Assembly (NCBI GenBank): GCA_013396525.1
Contig: VWYX01000714.1
Location: forward strand, 17,370 to 81,369
Direction: 5' to 3'
From: Chaetorhynchus papuensis
Lineage: Eukaryota; Chordata; Aves; Passeriformes; Rhipiduridae
Length of the DNA: 64,000 nucleotides
In this document: positions 35,701-48,475 of the stretch, piece after piece
Position numbering within the stretch: position 1 is the first letter of the stretch
Layout: every line of letters starts with the position of its first letter
Program-made: the position numbers and the translations under genes
The notes under the pieces: generated by a model
Database searches by the model: none
Seen by the model: only the letters and a program-made list of their open reading frames with translations
Told to the model about the DNA's origin: nothing

Positions 35701-38679
35701 GGTTTGCCAACAAAAGAGAAATCTGAATGAGACAGTGCACTAGCAAAGTGAAGGGAAGTGTGTGCAAGACTCCTCCATGTGTTTGTTTGTTATTCCCATC
35801 AGAATCTTGGGCCAGAACTAAAGGAATACTAAATATTTTATAAAGGATTTTATTTCTGTTCCCGAAGGCTTGAAATGTGAAAACCAGACCCGCTTTTGAG
35901 AGCCTCTGTGCACCATGGAGTCCCTAAACTTTTGAAAGCAGTTGCAGGAATTTGGATTGCTATCTGGAATACTGTCAACATTTAATAACCAGGAAATGTC
36001 AAAATAGAATTTGGTGGTAGGCAAGTGAGTATCACAATGATAATTTCTCCCTTACTGTAATAGTCCATGAAAGGAACACTGTATAATCTTTCCATTTTGG
36101 AATTCTCTCCTTATTTATTTATATGCCAGAAGAGATACGTATCTCCACAAGCTATAGCATTATTTAAAGACAGCTGATATTGTTGCAATAATTTTCCTGA
36201 TTCACAATGAAAAATGCGTAATGTTATTATGGTATTTCTCTACCGGGAGGGGTATTTCAAGGGGAATCAGCATTCAAACAAAATCAACATTTTCTTGATT
36301 AAATGCATGGTAGCTTTATAGAGGAATAAGCATCTTTTGGGGAAAAAAAAAAAAAAAGAGCAAGTTTTGAAATAATTTTCTAATCTCAGAGAAGAAAGGA
36401 AGGAAATATCCCAGTGAAGTCTTCAGTTTTGCTGTTGCAGTTCAAAGAGCGAAGAGACCAAAGAGCTCTTTACTGTTTATCAAAGGGTTGACAGCATGGA
36501 GTTCAGACAGAGCTCTAAGTTCTGATCTAAGAGTAATAAACATGCAAATGCTCAGTCTTGAAAAGAAAACTTAAAGAATCCAATCTTTAGCTTATGTAAT
36601 TGAATGTTTGTTCAAAATGACTGGTGTATTTCAACTTAATAAGTTGTCACATTGTAAAATTTGTCAAACTCAGGCCACGTACAGGCTGCTGCAGTTGGAA
36701 GATATTTCAGCAAACTCCAAGGTACAAATGCTCTTTTTGAGACAAGGAACCATTCAGAATATTAGGTGGAAAAATAGGAGGACATAAAGATGCAAAGTGC
36801 CACTTTTAGTTATTTATGGCACATGATATTTTTGAAGCAGCGGGTGCCCGCAGCTGTGGCCTCACGTATTTCTCTTCTCAAGTACGGCAGGTCACTACTT
36901 CATATTCTGAACAAGAAAAGAATGGGGCTTAGCATTGGCCAAATGCTCTAGAACTGCAAATGGCTTTCCAAATGCTGCACTAAGTCACACCAATTCTCTG
37001 TAATGTCAAATATTTGCTTATTACGATCTCATTTTTTGCAAGTGGGAAGGTTCACTCACTCTTCAAGGGAGAATGACCTGGCCAAAATCACAGTGAGAAC
37101 TAATTTAGTGGGCACAGTGTGCCAATTTTCAACTTGCCTTCGCTAGGATGATGCTCGGAGCTATATAAAATTGGGATGTCTTTTTTGCTATAAAAATCTT
37201 ATCATAATAACATAGGAATTTAATTTACATTTTACATTTACTATAAAAAAAAGTGTCTGATGCAAGTCAACCAGAACTAAATGTTTTTTTTTTTCCTTTT
37301 GCTTTTGAGTACCAATAGTTCTATTTGTGAAGAAAGATGTCATGTATGTTGAAAATATCTCCAAGCATTTTGTTGTCATAGCTGTTTAGCTTAAAAATAG
37401 GCATTTCGTTACCAGATTTTATCAACTCTCCAGGCTGCAGTCAGGAATTTCAGCAGAATGCAACTGACAGTTACAGGTACTTTTTCTTGAGGGAATGTAT
37501 TCTACCTGTGGGCTCAATTTCAAGGTGTCATTCAAGGAACTTTTTTAAAATTATGAAATGTTTTAATCATTTGAGTCCTGGTTTTCTCCAAGCTTGCTCT
37601 CTTTCCTGTAGTACAGGGGCAGGAGGAAGTATTTTGAGTATGGAGCATGCATAGAGCAAGAAGATTTGTAAAAACCTTAAAACGTTAACAATATAGCTGT
37701 GAAATGTTTTGTTGTTTGGGATTCCCATAGAACAGAAGATCTAACAACTTCCATCATTTTTGAAGGGAAGAAATACTTTCAATCTTTCCACTTTAGTAAA
37801 GTGGGCTCTTTTTCAAGATTTGGAGAGGTTTTATTTGAAATTTGATGAAAGCTCACAGTGCTTCTCTAAGTTCTTCATGTAGGTTTTATTATTAATGGCT
37901 GTCTAATACTTTGTGTATAGTTGCCTTTTTACAAAGCCACTTGAGGACAAAGATGTATATACAGTCAATGATAGTCTGCCTTGTTTAAATTTGAATTTGT
38001 ATCTTGAAAGGGAGGGCAAAGGGTGAAAAATCAATTTGTGGACCTTTTCACCGAGAAAATACTGCAGAGAAATGATTTCACTGTGGTCTATTGCTCATGA
38101 AGAGAAGCAGCTTAGAGAAATCTTTGCAGCCAAGGGAATTTTAAATCCAGTGAAGCAGGAAGCTATGAAGCCATCTAGAAAGGGGGGTTTCTAAAACTGG
38201 GATATTTTTTAAACAAGTCTGCTGTAAGTTTGCAGTTGAATATTTTTTCTGAGTTTACGCACTTTGGATGAAAAATGTAAAAATTGTCCCTCCTCAGTGA
38301 TGCAACTGCTGATGTTTAGATTCAGTTTTTTTCTGTCTTCCCATTTTTCATTTTTAAAATTCCATTGAGACCTTCTGCTCTTGCTGATCAATGCCCAAAA
38401 CATCTGGGCTATATCAGTTCTGCCCTAAGAGATCTGCAGAACAGATTTTTGTCCTAAAGTACGGATATCTCTTCAGCATGTTTTATGCTCAAAATGCGTG
38501 ACATTACCTATAGATGGAGGTATGGAAATGGCATTGCTGTCCAGGAATACTCCAAGTGGGATGGAAAGGATGGATGCTTGTCTGAGGACATGCATTGTAG
38601 CTGTGTCAGGCCAGATCAGACCCTTCAGAGCAGAGAAGGGATGATGAGATGAATTAGTTCTCCTCCCTCTGTTTTACAG

Positions 38680-38767
38680 GAGGGCCCAGTGCTGGAGGGA
38701 AACTGCAACCCCTGTGTGAGCTGCAGAAATGTTCTGGGTGTGACTTGTCCAGTTAAAATTTACATAG
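38680..38767 (+). CDS. possible cassette exon in the large intron (phase 0 to 1)
   Basis: Acceptor CTCCCTCTGTTTTACAG is very good; donor ATAG|GTAACA is fair. 29 codons are open, beginning EGPVLEGNCNPCVSCRNVLG. It ends with one leftover base, the phase needed by the exon at 54564. The block is GC-richer than its surroundings. It needs the 31580-31611 segment (or another) to link to exon F. A second frame is open as well, so coding is uncertain. Confidence 0.18.
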
Positions 38768-38930
38768 GTAACATTTCCAGACAAAGCTTGAAGTTCTCTC
38801 TCCTGCTTTTTCCTTCCCCTTCCATTGCCATTAAAGCTAGAAAGCCCTTTCAGACCTTTTCCAAACACAAACACAGGTTACATTTAGTCTGGGTAATTTC
38901 ATATATGTTGGTCTGTTTAATTTGTCTTGT

Positions 38931-38936
38931 TTTTCT

Positions 38937-38967
<31 letters not shown>
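38931..38967. repeat. poly-T / poly-A tract
   Basis: 37 bases of almost pure T with two C interruptions on the plus strand; no LINE or SINE body is recognised next to it. Confidence 0.9.
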
Positions 38968-40662
38968 AATTTTCTTTAAAGGAAACCTTCATTTAAAATC
39001 CATTTTTATGGGAAAATCTCCTGTAACTGCCTAATCACAATTCCCAGGTGATTTCTAATACCAGTTCCAGCTTCTGTTATTGTCATTGTTTTGTTATGGT
39101 TATTATTCTTTGAAAGTAACACAATGGTTGCATATAAGGTTGTTTTAAGAAATAGTATTTTGGTTGACATCTCTATGCCTTTTTTGGTTTTACAAAACCC
39201 TGCACCAATGTTTTAGGAAATATTAAGTTCCTTGTTACAAAATACTCTCTACTTCACTCCAGAAATACACGTAAGAAACGCCACACAGCTACCTGTGTGC
39301 ACCTTAGAGAGATCATTCAAGTTCTGTTGGTTTGGGCATAATTTGTTAGAAACAAGGCTGGCTTTCTGCCTGTCTTTCCTTGATCTCTGAGGAGAAAATG
39401 ATGTATGCAGAGAAGCATTTCCAATTATAAATTATTTCAGGTTTTCAACTGACTGGTTTGAGATTTGATATCCTGTCATCATCCAGAGATGAGAGGATTA
39501 GGTTAAACCAACCTTTCCTTTAGCAGCAGGTAAGCAGATAAGCAGTGCAGTAAAGTTAGATGGCTACTGCAACTTAAGTGGGCTTTTGTATGGGGTGAAA
39601 TGATTTTTTTGACAGTTACTCATTTTGAGATGCAGATCAGGGAAACAGGAGAAAAATATTAGGATTTTTCTGTTTACTTTATTGTCAGAGGAGAAACTAT
39701 TCCTTGTCAAAGTTGGAATAAACCTTTTTCTTCCACAAACTTATGCATTTGAGATTGAACATGGATTTTGAATAAATAGACATGCAAATGCTTTATTGTA
39801 AGTAGAAAACTTGCGAAACTACCATCCTCAACCCATATTTTCAGTGTGCTAACCTGAAGGACACAAAAAAATAAAAACTGAAATATTCTCTATAGTTGTG
39901 AGGATAAGGGACACCCAATAGTCTTCCAGTAGGGCACAAAATTTACAGAGGCTATGGGATAAAGCCAAACCTCCCCAGATGTTCTTCTATGTCTATTAAG
40001 ACACGAAACCATTTGGGTTAGACTATTTCCAATATGGTAAAGGGAATGAGAGACTGGGGAGGAAAAAGTGGAAATGACTCTGACCATGAAAAAATAAGGA
40101 AGAGAACCCCAACTGAACCAATGGCTACTCTCACCCCTTGAGAAGTCCTTGTCATAGAACATGAGTACACTGCCTGGAGAAGAGGTGCCATGAGAGTTGT
40201 GGACATGAGTTGTAAAGAGAGTGATTCCTTGACTTGCTCTAGAGGTGATCAGAAACACAGTGCCCTGTGAACTTTTTTCTTCTTTGCCTGTGGCCTCTTA
40301 ATGAAAATGTTAATATTGAACATTTAAAAAACCTTCTTTTTTTATGTATTAATAATTGAAAATTCATATTCACCTCAAAATCCAGGGGCATTCTCTGATT
40401 CAATGACAGTCAAAGCTCTTTTTAATGTAATTTTTGACTTTAAAGTAATAATTCAGGACAAAATTATGACATCAATTTTTCTAGAAACATAAAAAAATTT
40501 GATTGCAAGTGGATATGTTTCAGAACATGTATTTTTTTTTGTAATTTGTTTCTTTTGAAAAGAAACATTTCCTATTCATTCCCACAAAGCAATGTCAACA
40601 ATACTGTCAGTAAGAAAGATTCCTCTGCATTAATATGAATTTTTGATTTGAAAAGACAGTGG

Positions 40663-40781
40663 GTCACTGAGAACTGGCACAGGTTTCCTCAAGAGGTGAT
40701 GGAGTCTCAATCTTTGAAGATACTACAAAGCTGGACATGGTGCAGCCTTTTCTAGGTGGCCCTGCTCGAGCAAAGGGATGA
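40663..40781 (+). mobile_element. CR1 3' UTR fragment
   Basis: 'gaactggcacaggtttcctcaagaggtgatggagtctcaatctttgaagatact' and 'ggacatggtgcagcc...ctaggtggccctgct' follow the standard CR1 3' region. Both ends are missing. Confidence 0.8.
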
Positions 40782-41089
40782 CAGCATGTGCCACTTTGGC
40801 CAAATTTGGAGGATAATATCGTCTGAGGGAAGGCAGGTTATAACCACCCCTCCCCCACCAGGTTTGGGAAAAAAAGGATTTTTTTCCTTGGAGGAAAGTG
40901 AAAGAGATAAAAACTATTTATTTAACAAATACACAGGAAAGGATAATAATGCTAAATGATAAAATCTCTCGCTGTGGAGAGAAACCTGGGAAGATTTCAG
41001 AGTCCTTCTCAGGTAGGCGTAGGTCCCCCTCTTCCTCCTCGGAGCTGGGTCAGTGTGGGCCCCCCCTCCAGGGCCTCGGAAGAAAGATC

Positions 41090-41795
41090 TCTGTCACTGT
41101 TGTAATGTGGACGTGTAGAAAAACCACATGAGTCCAAATCAGTAGAAAAGTGGCAAGCCGAGAGCCTTTAATAATTTTTTCCGAGGTTTTTATATGTTAG
41201 TTCTTAAAGTGAGCTAGATGGCATAAAGTAATTGGTTCTTCTGGCCATCCACCCCTTGAGGGGGTGGCCTAACTTCTAGCATGTAGCTCACAAGTGGTTT
41301 TCTAACTGAAATCATAACAATCTGGAAAAACAAGTGCAGGTGCGAATATGATAAACACTGGTAACTGTTTTTCTTAGCATGCATGGGAAAGACAGAGTTC
41401 TCACAAAATACTAGAGAGCTGAAGAATTTCACTGCTAAAGCTCTGTCAGCATCAACAAGTTCTCCCGGTGTGTTCTGATGTTGTGGAACAGTCCAGAAGA
41501 GAAGAAAAGAAAAAAAGAAACAAAAGTCCCAGGAAAATAAAAGTTCAACTCTCCGGAGAAAAAGAGCCGAGAGCTGACTGAAAAGCAAAGTTGCTTCCTG
41601 CACGCTCTTGCTGCCAGAGCCGCAGGAGAGAACCCAGAGGAGTGAGTGTCTGTGTCCTTGAACAATTGTTTTGCAAAGTTCACTCATTTTTTTTTCCTCT
41701 TCGCCCTCTCGGGCTCAGTTTAAAGGCACAAAAGTAATTTTTCTGGGCATTGGCAGTGATAGGGGATACAACACCATAAAGTCACCCCAGGACGA
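41090..41795 (-). mobile_element. avian ERV LTR (same family as 11900-12262)
   Basis: Minus-strand LTR. Its 5' end reads 'GTCCTGGGGTGACTTTATGG' near 41792, and it ends near 41098 with 'CATTACAACA'. A TATAAAA element lies at 41187-41193 and an ATTAAA polyadenylation signal at 41167-41172. The body is G/C-richer than its flanks. A minus-strand frame of 157 codons (41214-41687) lies wholly inside and is judged incidental. Internal genes are absent, so it is solo. It shares a 74-base identical block with the other copy in this window. Confidence 0.7.
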
Positions 41796-44700
41796 CTGGC
41801 GGTGACAGCACGACTTCCAGAGGTCACTCCCTGCCCCAGCCATTCCGTGATTCCGTGGAAAGTCAATTAATTGGTCACTATTGTTTCAGAGCACTCAAAG
41901 CAACAATGCCTAAGTACATGCTGGCCCTGTAGTATGGTTCTTCTCTCTGCTTTTCACAGGCCTCTTAGAGGTTTTGTTTTTCCCCTTTCGTTTGTGTCCA
42001 TTTTTTCTACATGCCTATCATTTTAATTTCCTTTTTCTCCAATTTTCTTTTATTTTTTTTTCTTTTCTATTTTCTTATTTGCTTGGTTTTAATTGAAATA
42101 TGTTTGCTGCCTTGTTCTGAATGGAGGAAGTCTTGTGGCTCTTCTCTGATAAAGGCTTTAAACACTTCATGCTGATAAACCAGTCTCATCCTTGCAAATT
42201 TCATTATTGACTGTGCAGAGTTCCAAGGTTTGTTACTTTGGCAATTAAGGTTCTATCCCAAACTCATTGAAAATTAGTGACAAAGTTTAACGATCTTAAG
42301 TGCAGGATCAATCCACCTCAACAGGCAGATAGAGAGTGATACAGTGTAGCTATCTCACAACAAGAAGCAAAATATGATTTAGTGTAAATCCCTTTTTTCT
42401 TTTTTTCCTGTGGTTTTGTTGTTGTTGTTTTTCTCTTTTTTTTTTACTTACAAAAAGCCTAATGAAGCTTGCTATTGAATAATTAATGAAAATAACTAGG
42501 ATCAAAGTTTGTCAAAATTATGGCCTCCATTCCAGGCTTGGTACACCTTCAAGTAATTGAAAATAATATCAGTCTTTCCACCTATAGTTTAATTAAGCTA
42601 TTTATATTACCACAGCTTTATTGCTATATCTGTATAGACTTTTTGATCTCAGAAATAAAATTAATTTGTTTATATTTTCCTTCTAATTCTATTTGTTTCA
42701 TTAAATTGTGAAATGTGAGCCTAATCAGCCATCAGGCATTCAGATCAACTGCATTTAATTTCTTGAGCAGAGCAAGCACCCTATGATATCTGATAGGCCA
42801 AAATAGACATTTTATTTGTTTACATTCTGAATGCAGACAAGATAAATAATTATAAATGCAGTGTGTTGTGAAATGTCTAACAAAAAGTGTAGTTTCATGA
42901 GAAATATTGGAAGAGGCAGTCCAATATATATTTGCAAATTTATTCCAAGAACTGGATTTGTTTTTGTGTACTGTAAAGGGGTGTGGAGTTGGAAGAGAAA
43001 GCTGTAAGAATTCTTCTGTGTTTGCTTTCCTTTTCCTTCTACATGACTAATGAAAACAGAACATATTCACATCTAAAGAATGGTCTGACAATTATATAAA
43101 TGCAACCAATATGAGGCAAAACTTATCTCTGAGAAACAAGCTTCTGTTTATTTTCCTCAAACTGCTCTGCATACTGGCACAACATAGAGTTAGAGATTAT
43201 TTGTTCTAGAAAATGTATATGAGAGTTTCTTCAATCAAATCTGTGCAAAACATGTATTTTATATCTGTATCAGATAGTTTATTCTGCTGGCCTTTATAGC
43301 TTTTAATAATTTTATATCTGTCTGCCTGTTCCAGCTTCTAGAGATTTACTGTAGACTGTTATGGCATTTAGATATCTGATGATCACAATGTGGTTGGTGC
43401 TGGTTTTAATGAAGAAACCTTTCAGTGTTCCAATTGCTTTGTGACAAAGGCTTAAGATAAAAAATACTAATACATACCTAAAGTTCCAATCTTACTGTAT
43501 AAGCTGCTCCATTCTTTGTGTTTTAGTAGAAGTGTATGCAATCCCACAAGTCATTAAGCACATACACGTTTTCATACATTTAAGTAATTACATTTGCTCC
43601 AGCAGGACATTATATGAGTCAGACTGTTTGGCTTCTGTAAAAGTCTTTGTAGGACTTTGTTCAGCTCTCAATGAAGGCTTTATCCTGTGGTTCTCATTGA
43701 AATTAGTGGACATTTTACTTTCAGCATAATTTAAATAGAATTGGGAGAGAATATCTTGGGATCCCAAGAGATAATAATGGTCTGCATCTTAAAACCTTGC
43801 CCTGGAATCTGCACTGCAGAAGAAACTGTGTTACATCTACTCTGACATAGTCTTGAACTCAAGCATATATGCATAGAATTACAGTGAGGAGGCTGCAAAA
43901 GCCTAAACTGCATCTAGAATATTGGAGGAGGTGGAGAGCACTTAAGGTCCTCTATTCAGTAGTAGTGATTCCATCATGAGCATCCATTGAGCCAGCCTTA
44001 ACTCTGTTAAATATTCCCAGCTCTTTAGGTGCTACATTAATAGCTTGTGTTGCCTCATGCTGCAGTACAGTGACTCACATTTCCCCTGTGCTGTAGATAC
44101 ATTCCACTTGGCCTGAACTAAATGATCCTGAATCTGACTGCGTCAAAATTTTCAGTAGTCATGCCATAATCATATCTGGATCTAATTAAACTAGCTCAAC
44201 TTTTTACATTCTCAATGAAGCAACAATATTTATCCCCATCTGTGATTTTTATTATGCATAAATGTGCACGCCTTTCTAGGTGGATTAAATAAATTGCAAA
44301 GATTAGGGTAACAAACCTGAATGCCACTACTGTACATTGTGGTACTAAAGAAAGGTTTGCAGAGGATGAGAGGAAGAATAGAGTAAGTAGGATCAGAAAA
44401 AATTATCTTACAACTGGATTGGTGCCGTCCTTGTGGGAAAGCTGATATTTTAATGACAGGTTCCCAGTGGGATGTTTGCCATGTGTGGGGAAAGTATTAC
44501 TCATAGTTTAGAGACCTTTTTTTTGCCCTGAACAAAGGTGATTATGGTGGAGACAGGAGATGGAGCATTACCCAGATCTGGTATACTTAGCGCTGTCTCC
44601 AGAGTTTAAAACATGTGGCTGCACTGAACTCCTAAACTCGCTCTCTCCCCTTGTCCAAATGAGCACAACGAAAAGTAATTAGAAGTGTTCATAATTTCAT

Positions 44701-47700
44701 AGGGATCTAAGGAGAGACTAGATTTTGGTCTGGCTAGCTTTATTGTCTTAGAGTTGCCCAAATCAAGAGGGAATAGGAGGTGTTTTCTGTGTGGGAGCAT
44801 TGTCTTGACAGCACATGGATTTCCTATGCTCAAGAATGCTGTAGTTCCATCTGTGCCTCAGAGGGTAAAGGGAGGATTTCAGTGTCCATTACATGGGGAC
44901 TCAGGGTTAAGGCAGTTATTCAATATTTTGGTTAGTTTAACGTAACATAAATGCCTATTTCACCTCAGGCCCTGTGTTGGCAGAACCTGTCAGACGCTGG
45001 CTTAGGAATATTATGCAGAATGATAGTAAAAGATGGTAAGAATCCCTGTGTTGTGTGGTCTTGGATGAAGTATGTCTAGAAAAGACATCAAGAAACCACA
45101 TAGCTTATTCCTTTTCTCTAGGACAAGACAAGCCATTCTTATACATCTCTGACAAAAATCTAGTTTGCTCTACAAATGGAGAATCACAACTACTTTGCTG
45201 GGCAGTATTATACACTTCCCTAGTGTTTCTATTACTCAGTTTTATATACAGCCTGATTTTAAACAATTCCCTCCCCCTTCCCGCATCTGAAACATTCTTT
45301 TCTAAGCCCCAACACAGAGATTTGTTGATTTCTTAATCTGAAACCTTGTCTTCTCTCATTCTTTCTTTTTTAGACTGTAGAAAGTCCAGTGCATTTGTCT
45401 TCCCATGTGTCATGCACTGTCTCCTCTTAGGATTCCTGTGCTCACATTTGTATTTTTTGGGTTTTCAAATGAGACATGGTGCTGTGGGGCTGGGTGGATT
45501 TTACCTGGCTTTGTTTACTATTACAGTAAAGACCTGCTTAAAATTTACCTGTAGTGGGGTGCATATTCCATAAGCTGGGGCAATGATTAGTAAAGGAAAT
45601 GTGACTGAAGTGGCTGAATCCTTTAGTGGATTCCCTTCCACGTTTTACGGTATTTTATTGCTTCTATTGTTTCGAATTCTCCATTTAAAAATAAAAATGA
45701 ATATTCTATTTTAGATATTCTGTTCAAAGGCTCTGAGCTTTTAACTCAGCATTTTGCTTTTATTTCTGTGTGAAAGTGCCTATTATGTGATACTCTGAAC
45801 GTTATGAACTCCCATTTCTTTCTCTTGAAAGCAAATCCCTTTTTGGGCCCTTTTAATCTCTCATAATCTCACATCTTTCTTCCCAAATAGATGGAAGCAT
45901 TTTTACTGCGTAATGTCTCCCTAGGCAGAGTATTTGATATTAGAGATGGATTTGATAGTTCTTCCCAGTGCCTCAGAACCACTGTGCCTCCATTTAGCTC
46001 TCGTACTTGTTCCATTAAATCTTCTGCTTGGAATGTGTTTGCTTTCCCCCAGGTTTGAGCTTAGCAAGCGAGTTTGTGAGATTACCTGGGGAAACAAAAT
46101 GCAAATGTGCTGAAGTGTTTAACAGGTAATCATACATCAAAGGGGGTAAAGCCCCTCCTTCCCCCACAAATCTCAAAGAAAGCTTGCAGATTGATATCAG
46201 TGAAAAAATGAGGGCATCTATAAAGTGAGAACTTCCAAACAGCTTCGACAACATGCAGAAACTGGGTGTTCAGAAGTGGGAACTTCAGTGGATTGCCGCA
46301 GAGTGTGAAATGATTTTCTGCAGTGTCATAATTCAGGGTATACCTGTATATTCCATCTTTAGGGTGGTGCTGTAACAAAGAGATGTTTTGATTAGTCTTT
46401 ACTTAGGCAAAATTCATAATAGAATCCAGAACCACACTCAGTCAGAAGAGTAGCCAAGAGCACTGTGTCAGGGATGAGCTCAGTCTGCTGCATCCGTGTG
46501 TCTGTTGGCATTACACTCTAAGAAGTGTTCAGAGAGCTTTTCCCAGGAGCTAACTGCAGCCCACTTCTCTACTCTTACAACAAAACAGTGGGAAAGAAAT
46601 AAAATGCCCTTCACGTTCAGAGTCTGGCAGGTCAGTATGTTTTGATTTGGTGTTGTCTTTAACTGTTCCAAAAGAAGCCAAGCAGTCTATGCTAATGCTT
46701 TCACCTCTGAACACTTTACTACTTCCAAAGGAAACTCCTTTTCAAGCTAGAGTTCATGAAAAACAACCTTGGTGGTGGAGTGGACCGTTGTTTTTGTGAT
46801 GAATAGCATTTTTGAAATTGCAAGTTTTTGGAAGGCAGAAATTGCATTTTCTTCCCTCCTTGATTTTTAATCTTTGTTTCAGTCACCCTGGAATTAAAGG
46901 AAAATTGAAAATGTTAACAGGCTGGAACAGGCTGGATGAGTGCAGGAGATGTTTCACTCCTTGCCTGTGTTATTTTATTCTTGAGTTTCTTTTGATTCTT
47001 CAGCAGATACTGATGGAGGTGTCAAATGTTTCAGAAATTTATGTAGATTACAGAACTAACACAGGGGATACCCACTACATAATACTCAAGAAATTCCTCC
47101 CCCTCTTCACTGTTAAACAGTCTTATTTAATTGGTAACACATTGTGTTAGAGTGTCAAAGAGACTCTGTTCTGAAGAGATATTTAATATTACTAAACTAT
47201 GTATTATATCATCAAACTGACTTTGTGATTTAAAGCAGAAGATAAATTCAGTTAGAGCAGTAATTAACCACTTTCTCATCAGACATTTTAAATTATGTTG
47301 TGGCTGATGTTCACTCTATTTGGGTTTGTGTTTGTTTGGGTTTTTTTTTCCTTTTTTACCAGAGCTACTCCATAAAATAGAGTTACTTCTGGACATCTAT
47401 ATGCTTATACAGTTTATTGCTTTTATTAATTTCCAAGAGTCAAGACTCTATTGATCAACAGGAAGAATAGGTTCAAAATAGTAGTAAATTTTTTTCCACT
47501 GGAGCCTTGATGAAATGTATTTTTAGTTAATGCACATCTCTAGGTGGTTGAAAGTAGCTTCTGTTTAGAAGCATGTATGTTATCAGAGCGTGAAGAAACA
47601 GCCCAGTTTATCAAAAGTGATGTATAGGCTCTGGCCTATTTTAGAAATAGATAATGTGAGATAGCTCCTGCTGAGATCTCTCAGAGTAGGAAGGGATACT

Positions 47701-47924
47701 GAGAAGTGGAGACTCTTGGATCTGATGGAGTGAAATTTATCTGTTGGATTTAGTAGAATGGATAGAAGCAGTAATTTCTCCATCTAAAATCTTCATGACT
47801 GCTTTAAAGCCCCTATATTATATACATACATACACATTTTCTTATTCATGTCTGTACTGACTTGGTTTTACAACCTTTTAAATTTCCATGGCCGTTGTGG
47901 TTAAGTACTCCGTGCATCACTGCA
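41796..47924. other. intron sequence, no repeat or exon named
   Basis: Six kilobases of AT-rich sequence. Two very good acceptors lead into open frames without donors: 45375 (TCATTCTTTCTTTTTTAG, 66 codons) and 46881 (AATCTTTGTTTCAG, 89 codons). Both are more likely chance than coding. Confidence 0.4.
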
Positions 47925-48475
47925 GACTTGGGGCACCGTGGCTGGGAAGCGGCCCAGGGAAAAGGACCTGGGGGTGCTGGTCAAGAGCTGCTGAAAATGA
48001 GCCAGGATCTGCCCAGATGGCCAAGGGCACCCTGGCCTGTGTCAGCAGTAGTGTGGCCAGCAGGATCAGGGCAGTGACTGCCCCCCTGTACTGGGCACTG
48101 GTGAGGCCACACCTTTAGTGCTGTGTCCAGTTCTGGGCCCCTCACTGCGAGAGAGACATTGAGGGGCTGGAGCAAGTCCAGAGAAGGGAAACGGAGCTGG
48201 AGAGGGGTTTGGAGCACAAGTCCTGTGAGGAGTGGCTGAGGGAGCTGGGGGTGTTTAGCCTGAAAAAAAGGAGGCTCAGGGGGGACTTTATTGCCCTGTA
48301 CAACTGCCTGAAGGGAGGGTGTAGCCAGGTGGGGGTCAGCCTCTCCTCCCAGGAAACCAGAGATAGGATAAGAGGAAATGGCCTCAAACTGCACCAGGGG
48401 AGGCTCAGGTTGGACATTGGGAAGGTCTTATCCAACCTAAATGATCTTACGATTCTATTCTATGATCCTAAGTAT
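47925..48475 (+). mobile_element. CR1 LINE, ORF2 C-terminus joined to the 3' tip
   Basis: Contains the reverse-transcriptase ORF2 C-terminal region: LACVSSSVASRIRAV, LYWALVRPHL, then a TAG at 48116-48118 in place of the usual glutamate, [51 protein letters not shown] and [17 protein letters not shown]. Directly after this it jumps to the terminal 'ttatccaacctaaatgatctt...attctattctatgat'. About 150-200 bases of the usual end of ORF2 and the 3' UTR are therefore missing. A frameshift lies near the 5' side. Best-preserved CR1 of the window. Confidence 0.95.

Larger units (their letters stand above)
32728..40662. other. middle of the 34.8-kb intron
   Basis: Unique AT-rich sequence. Simple repeats: (CAG)4 at 34577-34589, a 15-base A run at 36343-36357 and a T-rich tract at 38931-38967. 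A GC-richer patch at about 33570-33720 has no open frame or repeat I can name. Strong acceptor at 33067 is followed by a short frame with a stop and no donor. Confidence 0.45.

Noticed and set aside
37441..37478. 38-nt segment with AG and GTACTT boundaries that keeps phase 1
   Set aside because: Weak acceptor and weak donor; too short to support without transcripts.
41214..41687. 157-codon open frame on the minus strand
   Set aside because: It lies wholly inside an ERV LTR, and the corresponding part of the other LTR copy is not open in the same way; LTR sequence rather than a gene.
45376..45573. 66-codon frame after TCATTCTTTCTTTTTTAG in matching phase
   Set aside because: No donor, very hydrophobic and Cys-rich composition, and no poly(A) signal close by.
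47862..48435. Overlapping open frames on both strands in the 48-kb region
   Set aside because: All fall inside the CR1 element; only the ORF2 frame is meaningful and it is broken by TAG at 48116.
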